Shown here: one piece after another, positions 37,451 through 46,182 of the stretch
How the letters are laid out: every line of letters starts with the position of its first letter
How positions within the stretch are numbered: position 1 is the first letter of the stretch
Notes under the pieces: model-generated
Told to the model about the DNA's origin: nothing
Database searches by the model: none
What the model saw: the letters and a program-made list of their open reading frames with translations, nothing else
Made by a program: the position numbers and the translations under genes
Assembly: GCF_900110655.1 (NCBI RefSeq)
Contig: NZ_FOEQ01000006.1
Span: forward strand, 124,001-188,000
From: Pseudomonas soli
GTDB taxonomy: Bacteria; Pseudomonadota; Gammaproteobacteria; Pseudomonadales; Pseudomonadaceae
DNA: 64,000 nucleotides
Direction: 5' to 3'

Positions 37451-38014
37451 TCAGACCGACGGGGTGTTTACCGCCGGGCTACCCCACAAACTCCCCAGGT
37501 TCTGCAGCAACGACCCGGCAATTCCCTGCTGCCCCAGGTACTGCAGGATCAACGGCGCGAATTGGCCGATCATCCCGGTATCCATGCCCAGCGCCTTGAA
37601 GGCGGTATCCAGGTCATTGCGGTTCTCGACTTCACCGCCCAGCGCATTGCTCAGGGCCGAGCTGTTCTTGTCATTGCCCAGCAACTGCCCCAAGCCGTTC
37701 AGCCCACCCAGCGCATTGTTGCCCGACAGCAGGTCGAGCCCCGGCACGGCCTTGGTCAACTGCCCGTAGTCATCGCCGCTGAGGTTGTTGCGCGCCAGGC
37801 CCAACATGGCCCCCGCGCCGCCGATGGCTTGCTCCGGAGTGATCTTCAATTCGCTACCCAGCGTGTTGAGCAGGTTGGCCTGGGCGGCTGGCGCTTGTCC
37901 CTGAACCTGCTGGTTCTGCATGGCCGAGACGGCATTGGCCGCGTCGCTGAGGTTGAAGGCGAACACCGGGCTTACGGCCAGGGTCATCAGGGTTGTCAGG
38001 GTGAATGCTTTCAT
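37451..38014 (-). CDS. DUF2780 secreted/periplasmic protein
   Basis: A 187-residue protein starting with a signal peptide (MKAFTLTTLMTLAVSPVFAF). The mature part is rich in Ala, Leu, Gly and Asn (NLLNTLGSELKITPEQAIGG, GLDLLSGNNALGGLNGL), which matches the DUF2780 family, putatively named VcgC/VcgE-like. No catalytic motif is visible. A longer in-frame ORF exists, but the ATG giving the signal peptide is preferred. Confidence 0.75.
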   Translation of the reverse strand: MKAFTLTTLMTLAVSPVFAFNLSDAANAVSAMQNQQVQGQAPAAQANLLNTLGSELKITPEQAIGGAGAMLGLARNNLSGDDYGQLTKAVPGLDLLSGNNALGGLNGLGQLLGNDKNSSALSNALGGEVENRNDLDTAFKALGMDTGMIGQFAPLILQYLGQQGIAGSLLQNLGSLWGSPAVNTPSV

Positions 38015-38110
38015 CGGGAGGGACCTCGTCGGCCGGAATGGCCGGGAAACGAAGGGTTGGACTGGGGTGCCGGAGGTTTGTTCCGGGCCGGCCATCGGTG
38101 TTCATCCCAA

Positions 38111-38204
38111 GGGCCCAATCGCTGGCAAGCCAGCTCCCACAGTGGATTGCACAACAGCCTAAGGCCTGCGCTGTACCTGTGTGTGGGCTTGCCGGCGATG
38201 GGCC
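38111..38204. repeat. REP-like inverted pair
   Basis: GCTGGCAAGCCAGCTCCCAC faces GTGTGGGCTTGCCGGCGATG across a 37-base spacer. The core is GCTGGC/GCCGGC, like the waaF-side element. It fills the gap between the DUF2780 gene and the small hypothetical. Confidence 0.7.
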
Positions 38205-38224
38205 GCACAGCGACCGCGGCTATT

Positions 38225-38533
38225 TCAACCCGGCTGATAAAAGCCCGAGGCAGGCACCTGCTTCAACGCCCCCACCAGCGCATCTGACTGCCCCCAGGCG
38301 ACAGTCAGATGCTGCAGGCTCGACGCCTGGAGCTGCTTCACATCGCCGTCGGTCGCCAGCTCTTGGGCGTGATAGCCGTCGGTATAGGCGATGAACATGA
38401 AATGGCAGACGTTCATCAGCACCTCCTCGATGGGCACGGCGCCTTCGAGGAGAGCAGTGGAAAGGGATTGGCCGGGTGGGAGTTGTAATTTGGCGTGGAG
38501 GTCTTCGGGTGGGTCGGGGGACGATTTTTTCAT
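38225..38533 (-). CDS. small hypothetical protein (102 residues)
   Basis: It begins MKKSSPDPPEDLHAKL, with AGGTGA six bases before the ATG, which decides the start over a longer ORF. The opening MKK-x-x-PxPPE resembles a group of short uncharacterised Pseudomonas proteins (DUF6124-like). The middle is predicted helical (EEVLMNVCHFMFIAYTDGY, LQASSLQHLTVAWGQSDALV). No function is known. Confidence 0.65.
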   Translation of the reverse strand: MKKSSPDPPEDLHAKLQLPPGQSLSTALLEGAVPIEEVLMNVCHFMFIAYTDGYHAQELATDGDVKQLQASSLQHLTVAWGQSDALVGALKQVPASGFYQPG

Positions 38534-38934
38534 GACAGTCACCTGAATGCAGTGATGCTGCATTATTCGTTTCCACACAAAAGGGTTGCAGCTGTACACG
38601 GGGTGGACTCGGATGCATTCAGGAAAACCCGGTAGGCACTAAGCCTCCCGCGCACAGCCGCCATAACGACACGTTCCAGGACGCATATCCGGGTTTCCAC
38701 ACCCGATCGCTGAACCGACAGCGACCGGGAAAGCCTAGTGGGCAGGATTTCCCCGGACAATCAGAAGTGCATCGACATATCGCGTAGGATATTTCCTGCA
38801 ACCTCAAGCAGTATGTGGGGTATAGCCTCATTCTGGGTAGGATTCTTTTTGAGACCTAGCATTTTTGCCAGTAGCGGGCCTAGCTCCATTGCCGCAAATT
38901 TGTGAAGGAGACCCAAGATCATTTGGAGACAGTC
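38534..38934. other. gene-poor stretch before the orphan Rhs tip
   Basis: About 400 bases of mixed composition with no ORF that has both a ribosome site and convincing composition. A leftward 62-codon frame overlaps the right end but lacks support. The region marks the switch from GC-rich core genes to the AT-richer Rhs segment. Confidence 0.5.
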
Positions 38935-39786
38935 ATGCAACCGAAGCACCTCTCCCCCTCGGCAACATCGTTACTGGCAACAGACATGCAAGGTTCAATA
39001 TTGCGTGCGCATACAAAACAAGAGCCTCTTTCACTATCGTATGCGACCTACGGGTTCGACCCACATGCAATCTCGGACAGCCCCCAGCTCCGATTCAACG
39101 CGGAACTTCGCACAGTTGCAGGCTTCTACCTACTTGGCAGCTACAGAGCCTACAATCCAATACTGATGCGTTTTCACTCGCCCGACCGCTTAAGTCCTTT
39201 CGGAGCCGGTAACATCAATGCTTACGCTTACTGTTCTAATGACCCGGTAAATTATACGGACGCCTCCGGCTACATGAAAAATCCGCTAAGAAGCCCAGCG
39301 GGCTTAACGCTAATCGGCGATAAAAGCAATATAAACGGGAAGCTCTACAGAAATGAACAAATCAACGGTCAAACAAAACTAGTACCAGCTCCTAAATTCA
39401 CCGATTCAGAAACTATCCATCTACAAAATTTAAGTCAAGAACAAACGCAAGAAATTCAGAAAACGAGCCAAAACATTCAAGATTACAAAAAAAAATATGG
39501 TCGCGGCATTAAAAAAATGCTTGAAGCGGAAGCCGCCATAGATGACCTTAACACGCAGCGCAAAAAATACGTTGAGTTACTTAAAAGGACTCAAGACCTT
39601 GGCACAATAACAGACGAAATCTCTGCTATAGATGACAAAACAAAAAAAAATCGCATAATATTTACAGAATTATCAGCACAGTATTCAGCCCCCAAAAAAA
39701 ATCTTATTCTACTCACCCATCATCTAAAGCAGCTTGAAGCCGACCTTGACTACGCGCAAAACCTTATGCGAACCAACACCAAATAA
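38935..39786 (+). CDS. orphan Rhs-core tip protein with variable C-terminus
   Basis: A 283-residue protein holding only the last part of an Rhs shell. LLATDMQGSILR opens it; residues 50-112 contain GFYLLGSYRAYNPILMRF, HSPDRLSPFG and AYAYCSNDPVNYTDASG, the RHS-repeat-associated core that normally ends a shell of over 1000 residues. The tail from about 113 is lysine- and glutamine-rich, strongly helical and coiled-coil-like (LEAEAAIDDLNTQRKKYVEL), and is encoded by AT-rich DNA unlike its neighbours. The start at 38935 has GGAG six bases before it. In full-size Rhs proteins the tail would be the toxin; here activity and partner are unknown. Confidence 0.75.
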   Translation: MQPKHLSPSATSLLATDMQGSILRAHTKQEPLSLSYATYGFDPHAISDSPQLRFNAELRTVAGFYLLGSYRAYNPILMRFHSPDRLSPFGAGNINAYAYCSNDPVNYTDASGYMKNPLRSPAGLTLIGDKSNINGKLYRNEQINGQTKLVPAPKFTDSETIHLQNLSQEQTQEIQKTSQNIQDYKKKYGRGIKKMLEAEAAIDDLNTQRKKYVELLKRTQDLGTITDEISAIDDKTKKNRIIFTELSAQYSAPKKNLILLTHHLKQLEADLDYAQNLMRTNTK

Positions 39787-39868
39787 TACTTTTAATTATA
39801 CATAAACCGTCAGATTTCTGGCTTCACAGCAGCTTCAGGCGCAAAGTCTCTCAACATAGGTTTCCCGT

Positions 39869-40045
39869 ATGACACAGAAACATAAGCGCATGACCTCCAC
39901 GACATTACTAGCAACTGATATGCAGGGCTCAGTGCTCCGTCATTCCCCCCCAAAAAACCGTAATACTTTTTACGAAAGGCTCTCTGAAAAAGACGAAACA
40001 TCTCCAACTGCAAATTCATCAGAGCCGAAAAAGTCGCACACTTAA
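39869..40045 (+). pseudogene. 58-codon remnant of a second Rhs-tip gene
   Basis: This ORF begins MTQKHKRMTSTTLLATDMQG and so repeats the T-x-LLATDMQGS-x-LR leader of the gene just upstream. After 25 residues similarity ends and it stops in a hydrophilic tail (SEKDETSPTANSSEPKKSHT), without any Rhs core. It is best read as a truncated copy left by recombination, though an expressed short peptide cannot be excluded. Confidence 0.6.
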
Positions 40046-40070
40046 AGTGCCTATCGAACATGAGCAATAC

Positions 40071-40101
40071 AAAAAACAGAGCCCCTATATACGGGGCTCT
40101 G
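40071..40101 (-). terminator. intrinsic terminator of fdhA
   Basis: CAGAGCCCC and GGGGCTCTG form a perfect nine-base stem with a seven-base loop. On the minus strand it is followed by TTTTTTG, eleven bases after the fdhA stop. Confidence 0.88.
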
Positions 40102-40112
40102 ATTATTCCGAC

Positions 40113-41312
40113 CTACGCCGCACTAAACGTCTTATGCGGATCAATCACAAACTTCTTCGGCACCCCTGCATCAAACTCGCCATACCCCTCGGGCGCCTGA
40201 TCCAGGCTGATCACCTGCACCCCCACCACTTCGGCGATATTGATGCGGTCCCACATGATCGCCTGCATCAGCTGGCGGTTGTACTTCATGGTCGGGGTTT
40301 GCCCGGTGTGGAAGCTGTGGGACTTGGCCCAGCCCAGACCAAAGCGGATGCTCAGCGCGCCGATCTTGGCGGCAGCATCCACCGCGCCCGGGTCTTCGGT
40401 CACATAAAGACCCGGGATGCCGATGTTGCCGGCGACGCGGGTCACTTGCATCAGCGAGTTGAGCACGGTGGCCGGGGCTTCGTGCTTGGCGCCTTCATGA
40501 CCATGGCCACGGGCCTCGAAGCCGACGGCATCGACGGCGCAGTCCACTTCCGGCTCGCCGAGGATATCGACAATCTGCTCATGCAGCGGGGTGTCCTTGG
40601 ACAGATCGACCACCTCGAAACCCTGGGACTTGGCATGGGCCAGGCGCAGCGGATTAAGGTCGCCGACGATCACGCAGGCGGCGCCCAGCAGGCGGGCGGA
40701 CGCTGCGGCAGCCAGGCCGACTGGACCGGCACCTGCAACGTAGACGGTGCTGCCCGGGCCAACGCCTGCGGTGACGGCACCGTGGTAGCCGGTGGGCAGG
40801 ATGTCGGACAGGCAGGTCAGGTCGCGGATCTTCTCCATGGCCTTGTCGCGGTCCGGCAGTTTCAGCAGGTTGAAGTCGGCGTACGGCACCAGCACGTATT
40901 CGGCCTGGCCGCCGGTCCAGTCGCCCATGTCGACATAGCCGTAGGCGCCGCCGGCGCGGGCCGGGTTGACGGTAAGGCAGACGCCGGTGTGCATCTCTTT
41001 GCACGAGCGGCAGCGACCGCAGGCGACGTTGAACGGCACCGACACCAGGTCGCCGATTTTCAGGCGCTCGACATCACGCCCCATCTCGACGATTTCACCA
41101 GTGATTTCGTGGCCCAGCACCAGGCCGACCTGGGCGGTGGTGCGGCCGCGGACCATGTGCTGGTCGGAGCCGCAGATGTTGGTGGAGACCACCTTGAGGA
41201 TGACACCGTGCTCGATCTTCTTGCCGCGCGGGTCCTGCATCTTGGGGTAGTCGATCTTCTGCACCTCGACCTTGCCCGCGCCGAGATACACCACTCCACG
41301 GTTACCAGACAT
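40113..41312 (-). CDS. fdhA: glutathione-independent formaldehyde dehydrogenase
   Basis: A 399-residue zinc-dependent, NAD-linked medium-chain dehydrogenase. Catalytic zinc ligands include C47 (NICGSD) and H68 (GHEITGE); the structural zinc site is C98-x2-C101-x2-C104-x7-C112. The nucleotide fold has VYVAGAGPVGLAAAASARLL. Sequence and length match P. putida FdhA, which oxidises formaldehyde to formate without glutathione and keeps NAD tightly bound. Being last in the sarcosine operon fits removal of the formaldehyde made in betaine demethylation. Confidence 0.94.
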   Translation of the reverse strand: MSGNRGVVYLGAGKVEVQKIDYPKMQDPRGKKIEHGVILKVVSTNICGSDQHMVRGRTTAQVGLVLGHEITGEIVEMGRDVERLKIGDLVSVPFNVACGRCRSCKEMHTGVCLTVNPARAGGAYGYVDMGDWTGGQAEYVLVPYADFNLLKLPDRDKAMEKIRDLTCLSDILPTGYHGAVTAGVGPGSTVYVAGAGPVGLAAAASARLLGAACVIVGDLNPLRLAHAKSQGFEVVDLSKDTPLHEQIVDILGEPEVDCAVDAVGFEARGHGHEGAKHEAPATVLNSLMQVTRVAGNIGIPGLYVTEDPGAVDAAAKIGALSIRFGLGWAKSHSFHTGQTPTMKYNRQLMQAIMWDRINIAEVVGVQVISLDQAPEGYGEFDAGVPKKFVIDPHKTFSAA

Positions 41313-41472
41313 GCTCTTACCTCGCTTGATTTGTATTTATGCAGCGGTGGTGGAAAGCGCCGCCTTTCCGTGGGCGGCCTGTGTTACTGGAATGAAGGGA
41401 TTGTGGGCTTGATGGGGGATGGGGCGGTGACTGGATGCGACAGGGGGATACCTGTTTGCGGCGCACCATCTG

Positions 41473-41513
41473 TCGTAAAAAACCATCGCGATGCGACTTG
41501 CCCCGCGATGGTT
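41473..41513 (-). terminator. REP-derived intrinsic terminator of purU
   Basis: AACCATCGCG and CGCGATGGTT form a ten-base stem with a REP-like loop (GGGCAAGTCGCAT on the minus strand). Reading leftward it is followed by TTTTTT, six bases beyond the purU stop. The REP palindrome here has the full structure of a Rho-independent terminator. Confidence 0.75.
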
Positions 41514-41518
41514 TCGGC

Positions 41519-42376
41519 TTAGAGAACGACAGTCCTATTCGCGTTTAGGAACACCCTTCTTTCGATGTGATAGCCAACCGCCCGTGCCAGGGTCAGGCAC
41601 TCGATATCCCGCCCCTTGGCGATCAGGTCTTCCGGATAGTGGCTGTGATCCACCACCTCCACGCCCTGGGCGATGATCGGCCCTTCGTCCAGGTCGTTGT
41701 TGATATAGTGCGCGGTGGCACCCACCATCTTCACGCCCTTGTTGTAGGCCTGGTGATACGGCTTGGCGCCCTTGAAGCCAGGCAGCAGCGAGTGGTGGAT
41801 GTTGATCGCCCAGCCATCCAGCCGGCGGCACAACTCCGGCGACAGCACTTGCATGTAGCGGGCGAGGATCACCAGTTCGGCGCCGCTCTCCTCGATCACC
41901 TGCAGCACCTTGCGCTCCTGCGCCGGTTTGTCGTTGGGGTCGAGGGCGAAGTGGTAGTACGGAATCTTGTGCCAGTGCGCCAGGGGCTCCAGGTCGGGGT
42001 GGTTGGACACCACCGCTACCACGTCCATGGCCAACTGGCCGATGCGTTGGCGGTACAGCAGGTCGTTCAGGCAGTGGTCGGCCTTGGACACCATGATCAC
42101 CACCTTGGGGCGGTGATTCGGCGCGGTCAGCTCGAAAGCCATGCCGAAGGCTTCGCTGCGTTCGGCGAGGCCGGCACGGAAGCCCTCCTCGTCGAAGCCG
42201 TCCGCGGCGCGGAACTCCACACGTATGAAGAACCGCCCCGATAGCCGGTCATCAAAGGAATGGTGCTCGGTGACGTAGCAGCGCTGCTCGTAGAGGTGAC
42301 GCGTCACCACATCGACCGTGCCGAGCATGCTCGGGCAGTCGGCGGTGAGAATCCAGGTGTCCGGTGCCCGACTCAT
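41519..42376 (-). CDS. purU: formyltetrahydrofolate deformylase
   Basis: A 285-residue enzyme that hydrolyses 10-formyl-tetrahydrofolate to formate and tetrahydrofolate. An N-terminal ACT domain (TWILTADCPSMLGTVDVVTRH) precedes the formyltransferase-like domain with VSNHPDL, NIHHSLLPGFKGAKPYHQA and the catalytic-loop HYINNDLDEGPII. It balances one-carbon units loaded onto folate by sarcosine oxidase. It starts 11 bases after soxG. Confidence 0.93.
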   Translation of the reverse strand: MSRAPDTWILTADCPSMLGTVDVVTRHLYEQRCYVTEHHSFDDRLSGRFFIRVEFRAADGFDEEGFRAGLAERSEAFGMAFELTAPNHRPKVVIMVSKADHCLNDLLYRQRIGQLAMDVVAVVSNHPDLEPLAHWHKIPYYHFALDPNDKPAQERKVLQVIEESGAELVILARYMQVLSPELCRRLDGWAINIHHSLLPGFKGAKPYHQAYNKGVKMVGATAHYINNDLDEGPIIAQGVEVVDHSHYPEDLIAKGRDIECLTLARAVGYHIERRVFLNANRTVVL

Positions 42377-42387
42377 GGTGCTGCTCC

Positions 42388-43020
42388 TTAGGCTTCGATG
42401 GCCAGGCCGTACTCGGCCGACGCGTCCTGCAGCCACAGCCACCAGTAGTCGGAGAAGCTGCGGCGAATCACCAGCTCCCAGGTGTCCTCGGCGGTGCGGC
42501 GGATCACCAGTTGCGACTTGGCGAACACGGTGCCGACGGCCTTGCCGACCGGGAAGTTGTTCGGGTGTACATCATAGCTGGTGGATTTCATCAGCACGTC
42601 GCGCACGTTGGGGCCGCGCAGCTCGAGCAGGGTCTGCCCACCGGTGACGTTGACCACCTGGATATGCTGGCCGTCGAGGGCATCGCGCAGCTTCTGCTCG
42701 ACGGCGAACTCCTGGCCGCCGGGGACGATCAGCAACCACTCGTCCGGGCCGACCCATTGCAGCGACATCTCGCTGTTGGCGACCACGGTCAGGGCCACCG
42801 GCAGCTCCAGGCCAAGGGCCTTGTGCACGCCGCCGGCGAAGGCCTGGTCATGGCCGTCGCCACGCAGGGTCAGGTGGCCGAGGAATTTCTTTTCGCGCAG
42901 GGTCACGCCTGCATTCTTGCGGCCCTTGCCGACCAGGCTGGCCAGGTCGGCGTGGTGCAGTGGCGACTGAGCCTTGGCTTCAGGGCCTGGGTTTTGCTGG
43001 AAGACGTTGATAGCGCTCAT
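42388..43020 (-). CDS. soxG: sarcosine oxidase gamma subunit
   Basis: A 210-residue subunit of heterotetrameric sarcosine oxidase, beginning MSAINVFQQNPGPEAKAQSP. It has the typical GcvT-like fold segments MSLQWVGPDEWLLIVPGG and VNVTGGQTLLELRGPNVRDV. The complex oxidatively demethylates sarcosine to glycine, giving H2O2 and 5,10-methylene-tetrahydrofolate. A REP pair in the 144-base gap separates it from soxA. Confidence 0.93.
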   Translation of the reverse strand: MSAINVFQQNPGPEAKAQSPLHHADLASLVGKGRKNAGVTLREKKFLGHLTLRGDGHDQAFAGGVHKALGLELPVALTVVANSEMSLQWVGPDEWLLIVPGGQEFAVEQKLRDALDGQHIQVVNVTGGQTLLELRGPNVRDVLMKSTSYDVHPNNFPVGKAVGTVFAKSQLVIRRTAEDTWELVIRRSFSDYWWLWLQDASAEYGLAIEA

Positions 43021-43065
43021 TTCTTACCTGCCTTGAATTCTTGTAGGTCAGAGCGGCATCGGCAC

Positions 43066-43138
43066 CGTGGGAGCGTGCTTGCCCCGCTATGGGGGCGCCA
43101 AGGCCTCCATCGCATCGCGGGGCAAGCCCGCTCCCACA
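43066..43138. repeat. REP pair inside the sox operon
   Basis: Facing copies GTGGGAGCGTGCTTGCCCCG and CGGGGCAAGCCCGCTCCCAC lie between soxA and soxG, within what should be one transcript. Such a stem could cause 3' processing or partial attenuation and lower SoxG relative to SoxA. Confidence 0.85.
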
Positions 43139-43164
43139 GTATCCGGTGTCGCCAGCCGGAAGCC

Positions 43165-46100
43165 TTAGACGTTCTGCCGCTCACCCTTCGGGTCGAAGAA
43201 CACCGAAGACACGATTTCCGCCTCGATCACGCTGCCATCGGCCTGCGGCGAATACACCCGCTCGCCCATGCGCTTGAGGCCGCCCTTGACCACGCCCATG
43301 GCGAAGGAATAGCCCAGGGAGTTGGCCGCGTAGCTGGAGGTGACGTGGCCGACCATGTCCATCGGGATCGGCTGCTTGGGGTCGAACACCAGCTGGGCGC
43401 CCTCCGGCAGCCACACGTTCGGGTCCACGGGCTTGAGGCCCACCAGCTGCTTGCGATTGTCGCGGGTGGTGTCTTCACGGTTCATGCCGCGCAGGCCGAT
43501 CCAAGAGAAGGCCTTGTTGCGGCCCACGCACCAGCTCATGTTGAGGTCGTCCGGGGTCATCGAGCCGTCGGTGTCCTGGCCGACGATGATGAAGCCTTTC
43601 TCGGCGCGCAGCACGTGCATGGTCTCGGTGCCGTACGGGGTCAGGTTGTACTTTTTGCCCGCCTCGACGACCTGCTCCAGCACGCCCATGGCGTAGTTGG
43701 CCTGCACGTTGATCTCGTACGACAGCTCGCCGGTGAACGAAATGCGGAACACCCGCGCCGGCACGCCGCCGACCAGGCCTTCCTTCCAGCTCATGAACGG
43801 GAAACCGTCCTTGTCCAGGTCGATGTCGCTGACCTCGGCCAGCAGCTTGCGGCTGTTGGGGCCGGACAGGGTCATGGTCGCCCAGTGGTCGGTGACCGAG
43901 GTGAAGTACACCTTCATTTCCGGCCATTCGGTCTGGTGGTACAGCTCCAGCCACTGCAGCACGCGAGCGGCGCCGCCGGTGGTGGTGGTCATGATGAAGT
44001 GGTTGTCGCCGACGCAGGCGGTCACGCCGTCGTCGAAGACCATGCCGTCTTCCTTGCACATCAGGCCGTAGCGGGCCTTGCCCACGTCGAGCTTGGTCCA
44101 GGCGTTGCTGTAGATGCGGTTGAGGAACTCGCGGGCGTCCGGGCCCTGGATGTCGATCTTGCCCAGGGTCGAGGCGTCCAGCAGGCCGACGCTGTCACGC
44201 ACGGCCTTGCATTCGCGGGCCACGGCTGTGTGAATGTCTTCGCCTGGCTTGGGGAAGTACCACGGGCGCTTCCATTGGCCGACGTCCTCGAACTCGGCGC
44301 CGTTCTTGATGTGCCAGGCATGCAGGGCGGTGAAGCGCACCGGCTCGAACAGGTGGCCGCAGTGCCGACCGGCTACCGCGCCGAAGGTCACCGGCGTGTA
44401 GTTGGGGCGGAACATGGTGGTGCCCATTTCCGGGATGCCGATCCCGAGCGAACGGGCGGCGATGGCCAGGCCGTTGATGTTGCCCAGCTTGCCCTGGTCG
44501 GTGCCGAAGCCCAGCGCGGTGTAGCGCTTGACGTGCTCGACCGACTCGAAGCCTTCGCGGGTGGCCAGCTCGATGGCTGCGGCGGTGACGTCGTTCTGCT
44601 GGTCGACGAACTGCTTCGGCGCACGGGCGGTGCCTTTGTCGTGGGGCACCTGGAACAACGCCACGGTGGCTTCTTCCTTGCGCGCCAGGGTTTTCGGCAA
44701 GGTCCCGACGCTGGCCTTGAAGCCCGCCTCGGTGGCGGCGCGAACACCGCCTTCGAAACCGTCGGCGATCACGTCACCGAGGGCGTAGACACCGTTCACG
44801 CCACCGACGCACACGCGCTTCTGCGGGGCATCGCCCGGCACGAAGCCGAGGATGTCCTCACGCCAGACCGGGCGACCGCCCAGGTGCGAGGCCAGGTGCA
44901 CCACCGGGCTGTAGCCGCCGGAGGTGGCGATCAGGTCGCAGTCGAGGGTTTCACCGGGGCTGGTGACCTTGTGCGCCTGCACATCGATGGCGGCCACGCG
45001 GGCGCCGGTGACGTGCTTGCTGCCCTTGGCCTCGATCACGGCGCTGGAGGTGAGGATGCGGATGCCCTTGGCACGCGCCTCTTCGACCAGCGAACCGCGT
45101 GGGTTGTGGCGCGCGTCGGCGATGGCGACCACTTGCAGGCCGGCGTCGTGCCAGTCCAGCGCGGCGCGGTAGGCATGGTCGTTGTTGGTCGACAGCACCA
45201 GCTTGCGGCCTGGGGCCACGCCGTAACGGCGCACGTAGGTCGATACGGCGCCAGCAAGCATGTTGCCCGGCAGGTCGTTGTTGCCGTACACCAGCGGGCG
45301 CTCGTGGGCACCAGCCGCCAGCACCACGCGGTTGGCGCGCACGCGATGCACCCGCTGACGCACCTGGCCTATCGGGGCGCGGTCGCCGAGGTGGTCGGTG
45401 AGGCGTTCGTGGATGGTGAGGAAGTTGTGGTCGTGGTAGCCGTTGACCGTGCTGCGCGGCAGCAGGGTGACTTCCGGCAGGCTCTCCAGCTCGGCCACCA
45501 CGGCGCTGACCCAGTCGGCGGCCGGTTTGCCGTCGAGGGTTTCGCGGCTGTCGAGCAGGGTGCCACCGAACTCTTCCTGTTCATCGGCGAGGATCACCCT
45601 TGCACCGCTACGCGCGGCGGCCAGCGCAGCGGCCAGGCCGGCGGGGCCGGCGCCGACGATCAGCACGTCGCAGTGCTGGTTCATGTAGTCGTAGCTGTCG
45701 GGGTCGTTCTGCAGCGGCGCGCGCCCAAGGCCCGCCGCCTTGCGGATGTACTTCTCGTAGGTCATCCAGAACGACTTGGGGTACATGAAGGTCTTGTAGT
45801 AGAACCCGGGCGGCATCATGCTGCCGCCGACCTTGCCGATGATGCCCATCATGTCGTTGTTGACGTTCGGCCAGCCGTTGGTGCTGGTGGCCACCAGGCC
45901 TGCATACAGGGCCTGCTGGGTGGCGCGCACGTTGGGGATCTGGGTGGCTTCGCTGGCGCCGATCTGCAGGATCGCATTCGGCTCTTCGGTGCCGGCGGCG
46001 ATGATCCCGCGGGGACGCGAGTACTTGAAGCTGCGCCCGACGATATCGACGCCGTTGGCCAGCAGCGCGGCGGCCAGGGTGTCGCCGGCATAGCCCTGGT

Positions 46101-46182
46101 AGGTCTTGCCGTTGAAGGTGAAGTTCAGCACCTTGCTGCGGTCGATACGGCCGCCGCTGGCGAGGCGATAGGTCTGGCTCAT
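43165..46182 (-). CDS. soxA: sarcosine oxidase alpha subunit
   Basis: A 1005-residue subunit. The N-terminal part has a ferredoxin-like segment (FTFNGKTYQGYAGDTLAAAL). A Rossmann dinucleotide-binding domain follows (CDVLIVGAGPAGLAAALAAA), and the C-terminal third is a GcvT-like tetrahydrofolate-binding aminomethyltransferase domain (AVRDSVGLLDASTLGKIDIQ, GELSYEINVQ). It binds NAD and folate in the complex. The start MSQTYRLASG overlaps the soxD stop by four bases; a longer upstream frame has no homology character. Confidence 0.95.
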   Translation of the reverse strand: MSQTYRLASGGRIDRSKVLNFTFNGKTYQGYAGDTLAAALLANGVDIVGRSFKYSRPRGIIAAGTEEPNAILQIGASEATQIPNVRATQQALYAGLVATSTNGWPNVNNDMMGIIGKVGGSMMPPGFYYKTFMYPKSFWMTYEKYIRKAAGLGRAPLQNDPDSYDYMNQHCDVLIVGAGPAGLAAALAAARSGARVILADEQEEFGGTLLDSRETLDGKPAADWVSAVVAELESLPEVTLLPRSTVNGYHDHNFLTIHERLTDHLGDRAPIGQVRQRVHRVRANRVVLAAGAHERPLVYGNNDLPGNMLAGAVSTYVRRYGVAPGRKLVLSTNNDHAYRAALDWHDAGLQVVAIADARHNPRGSLVEEARAKGIRILTSSAVIEAKGSKHVTGARVAAIDVQAHKVTSPGETLDCDLIATSGGYSPVVHLASHLGGRPVWREDILGFVPGDAPQKRVCVGGVNGVYALGDVIADGFEGGVRAATEAGFKASVGTLPKTLARKEEATVALFQVPHDKGTARAPKQFVDQQNDVTAAAIELATREGFESVEHVKRYTALGFGTDQGKLGNINGLAIAARSLGIGIPEMGTTMFRPNYTPVTFGAVAGRHCGHLFEPVRFTALHAWHIKNGAEFEDVGQWKRPWYFPKPGEDIHTAVARECKAVRDSVGLLDASTLGKIDIQGPDAREFLNRIYSNAWTKLDVGKARYGLMCKEDGMVFDDGVTACVGDNHFIMTTTTGGAARVLQWLELYHQTEWPEMKVYFTSVTDHWATMTLSGPNSRKLLAEVSDIDLDKDGFPFMSWKEGLVGGVPARVFRISFTGELSYEINVQANYAMGVLEQVVEAGKKYNLTPYGTETMHVLRAEKGFIIVGQDTDGSMTPDDLNMSWCVGRNKAFSWIGLRGMNREDTTRDNRKQLVGLKPVDPNVWLPEGAQLVFDPKQPIPMDMVGHVTSSYAANSLGYSFAMGVVKGGLKRMGERVYSPQADGSVIEAEIVSSVFFDPKGERQNV

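Noticed and set aside
38761..38949. 62-codon leftward ORF before the Rhs tip
   Set aside because: Composition is protein-like in part (LLAKMLGLKKNP), but it overlaps the Rhs ribosome site and I found no supporting start signal; too weak to call.
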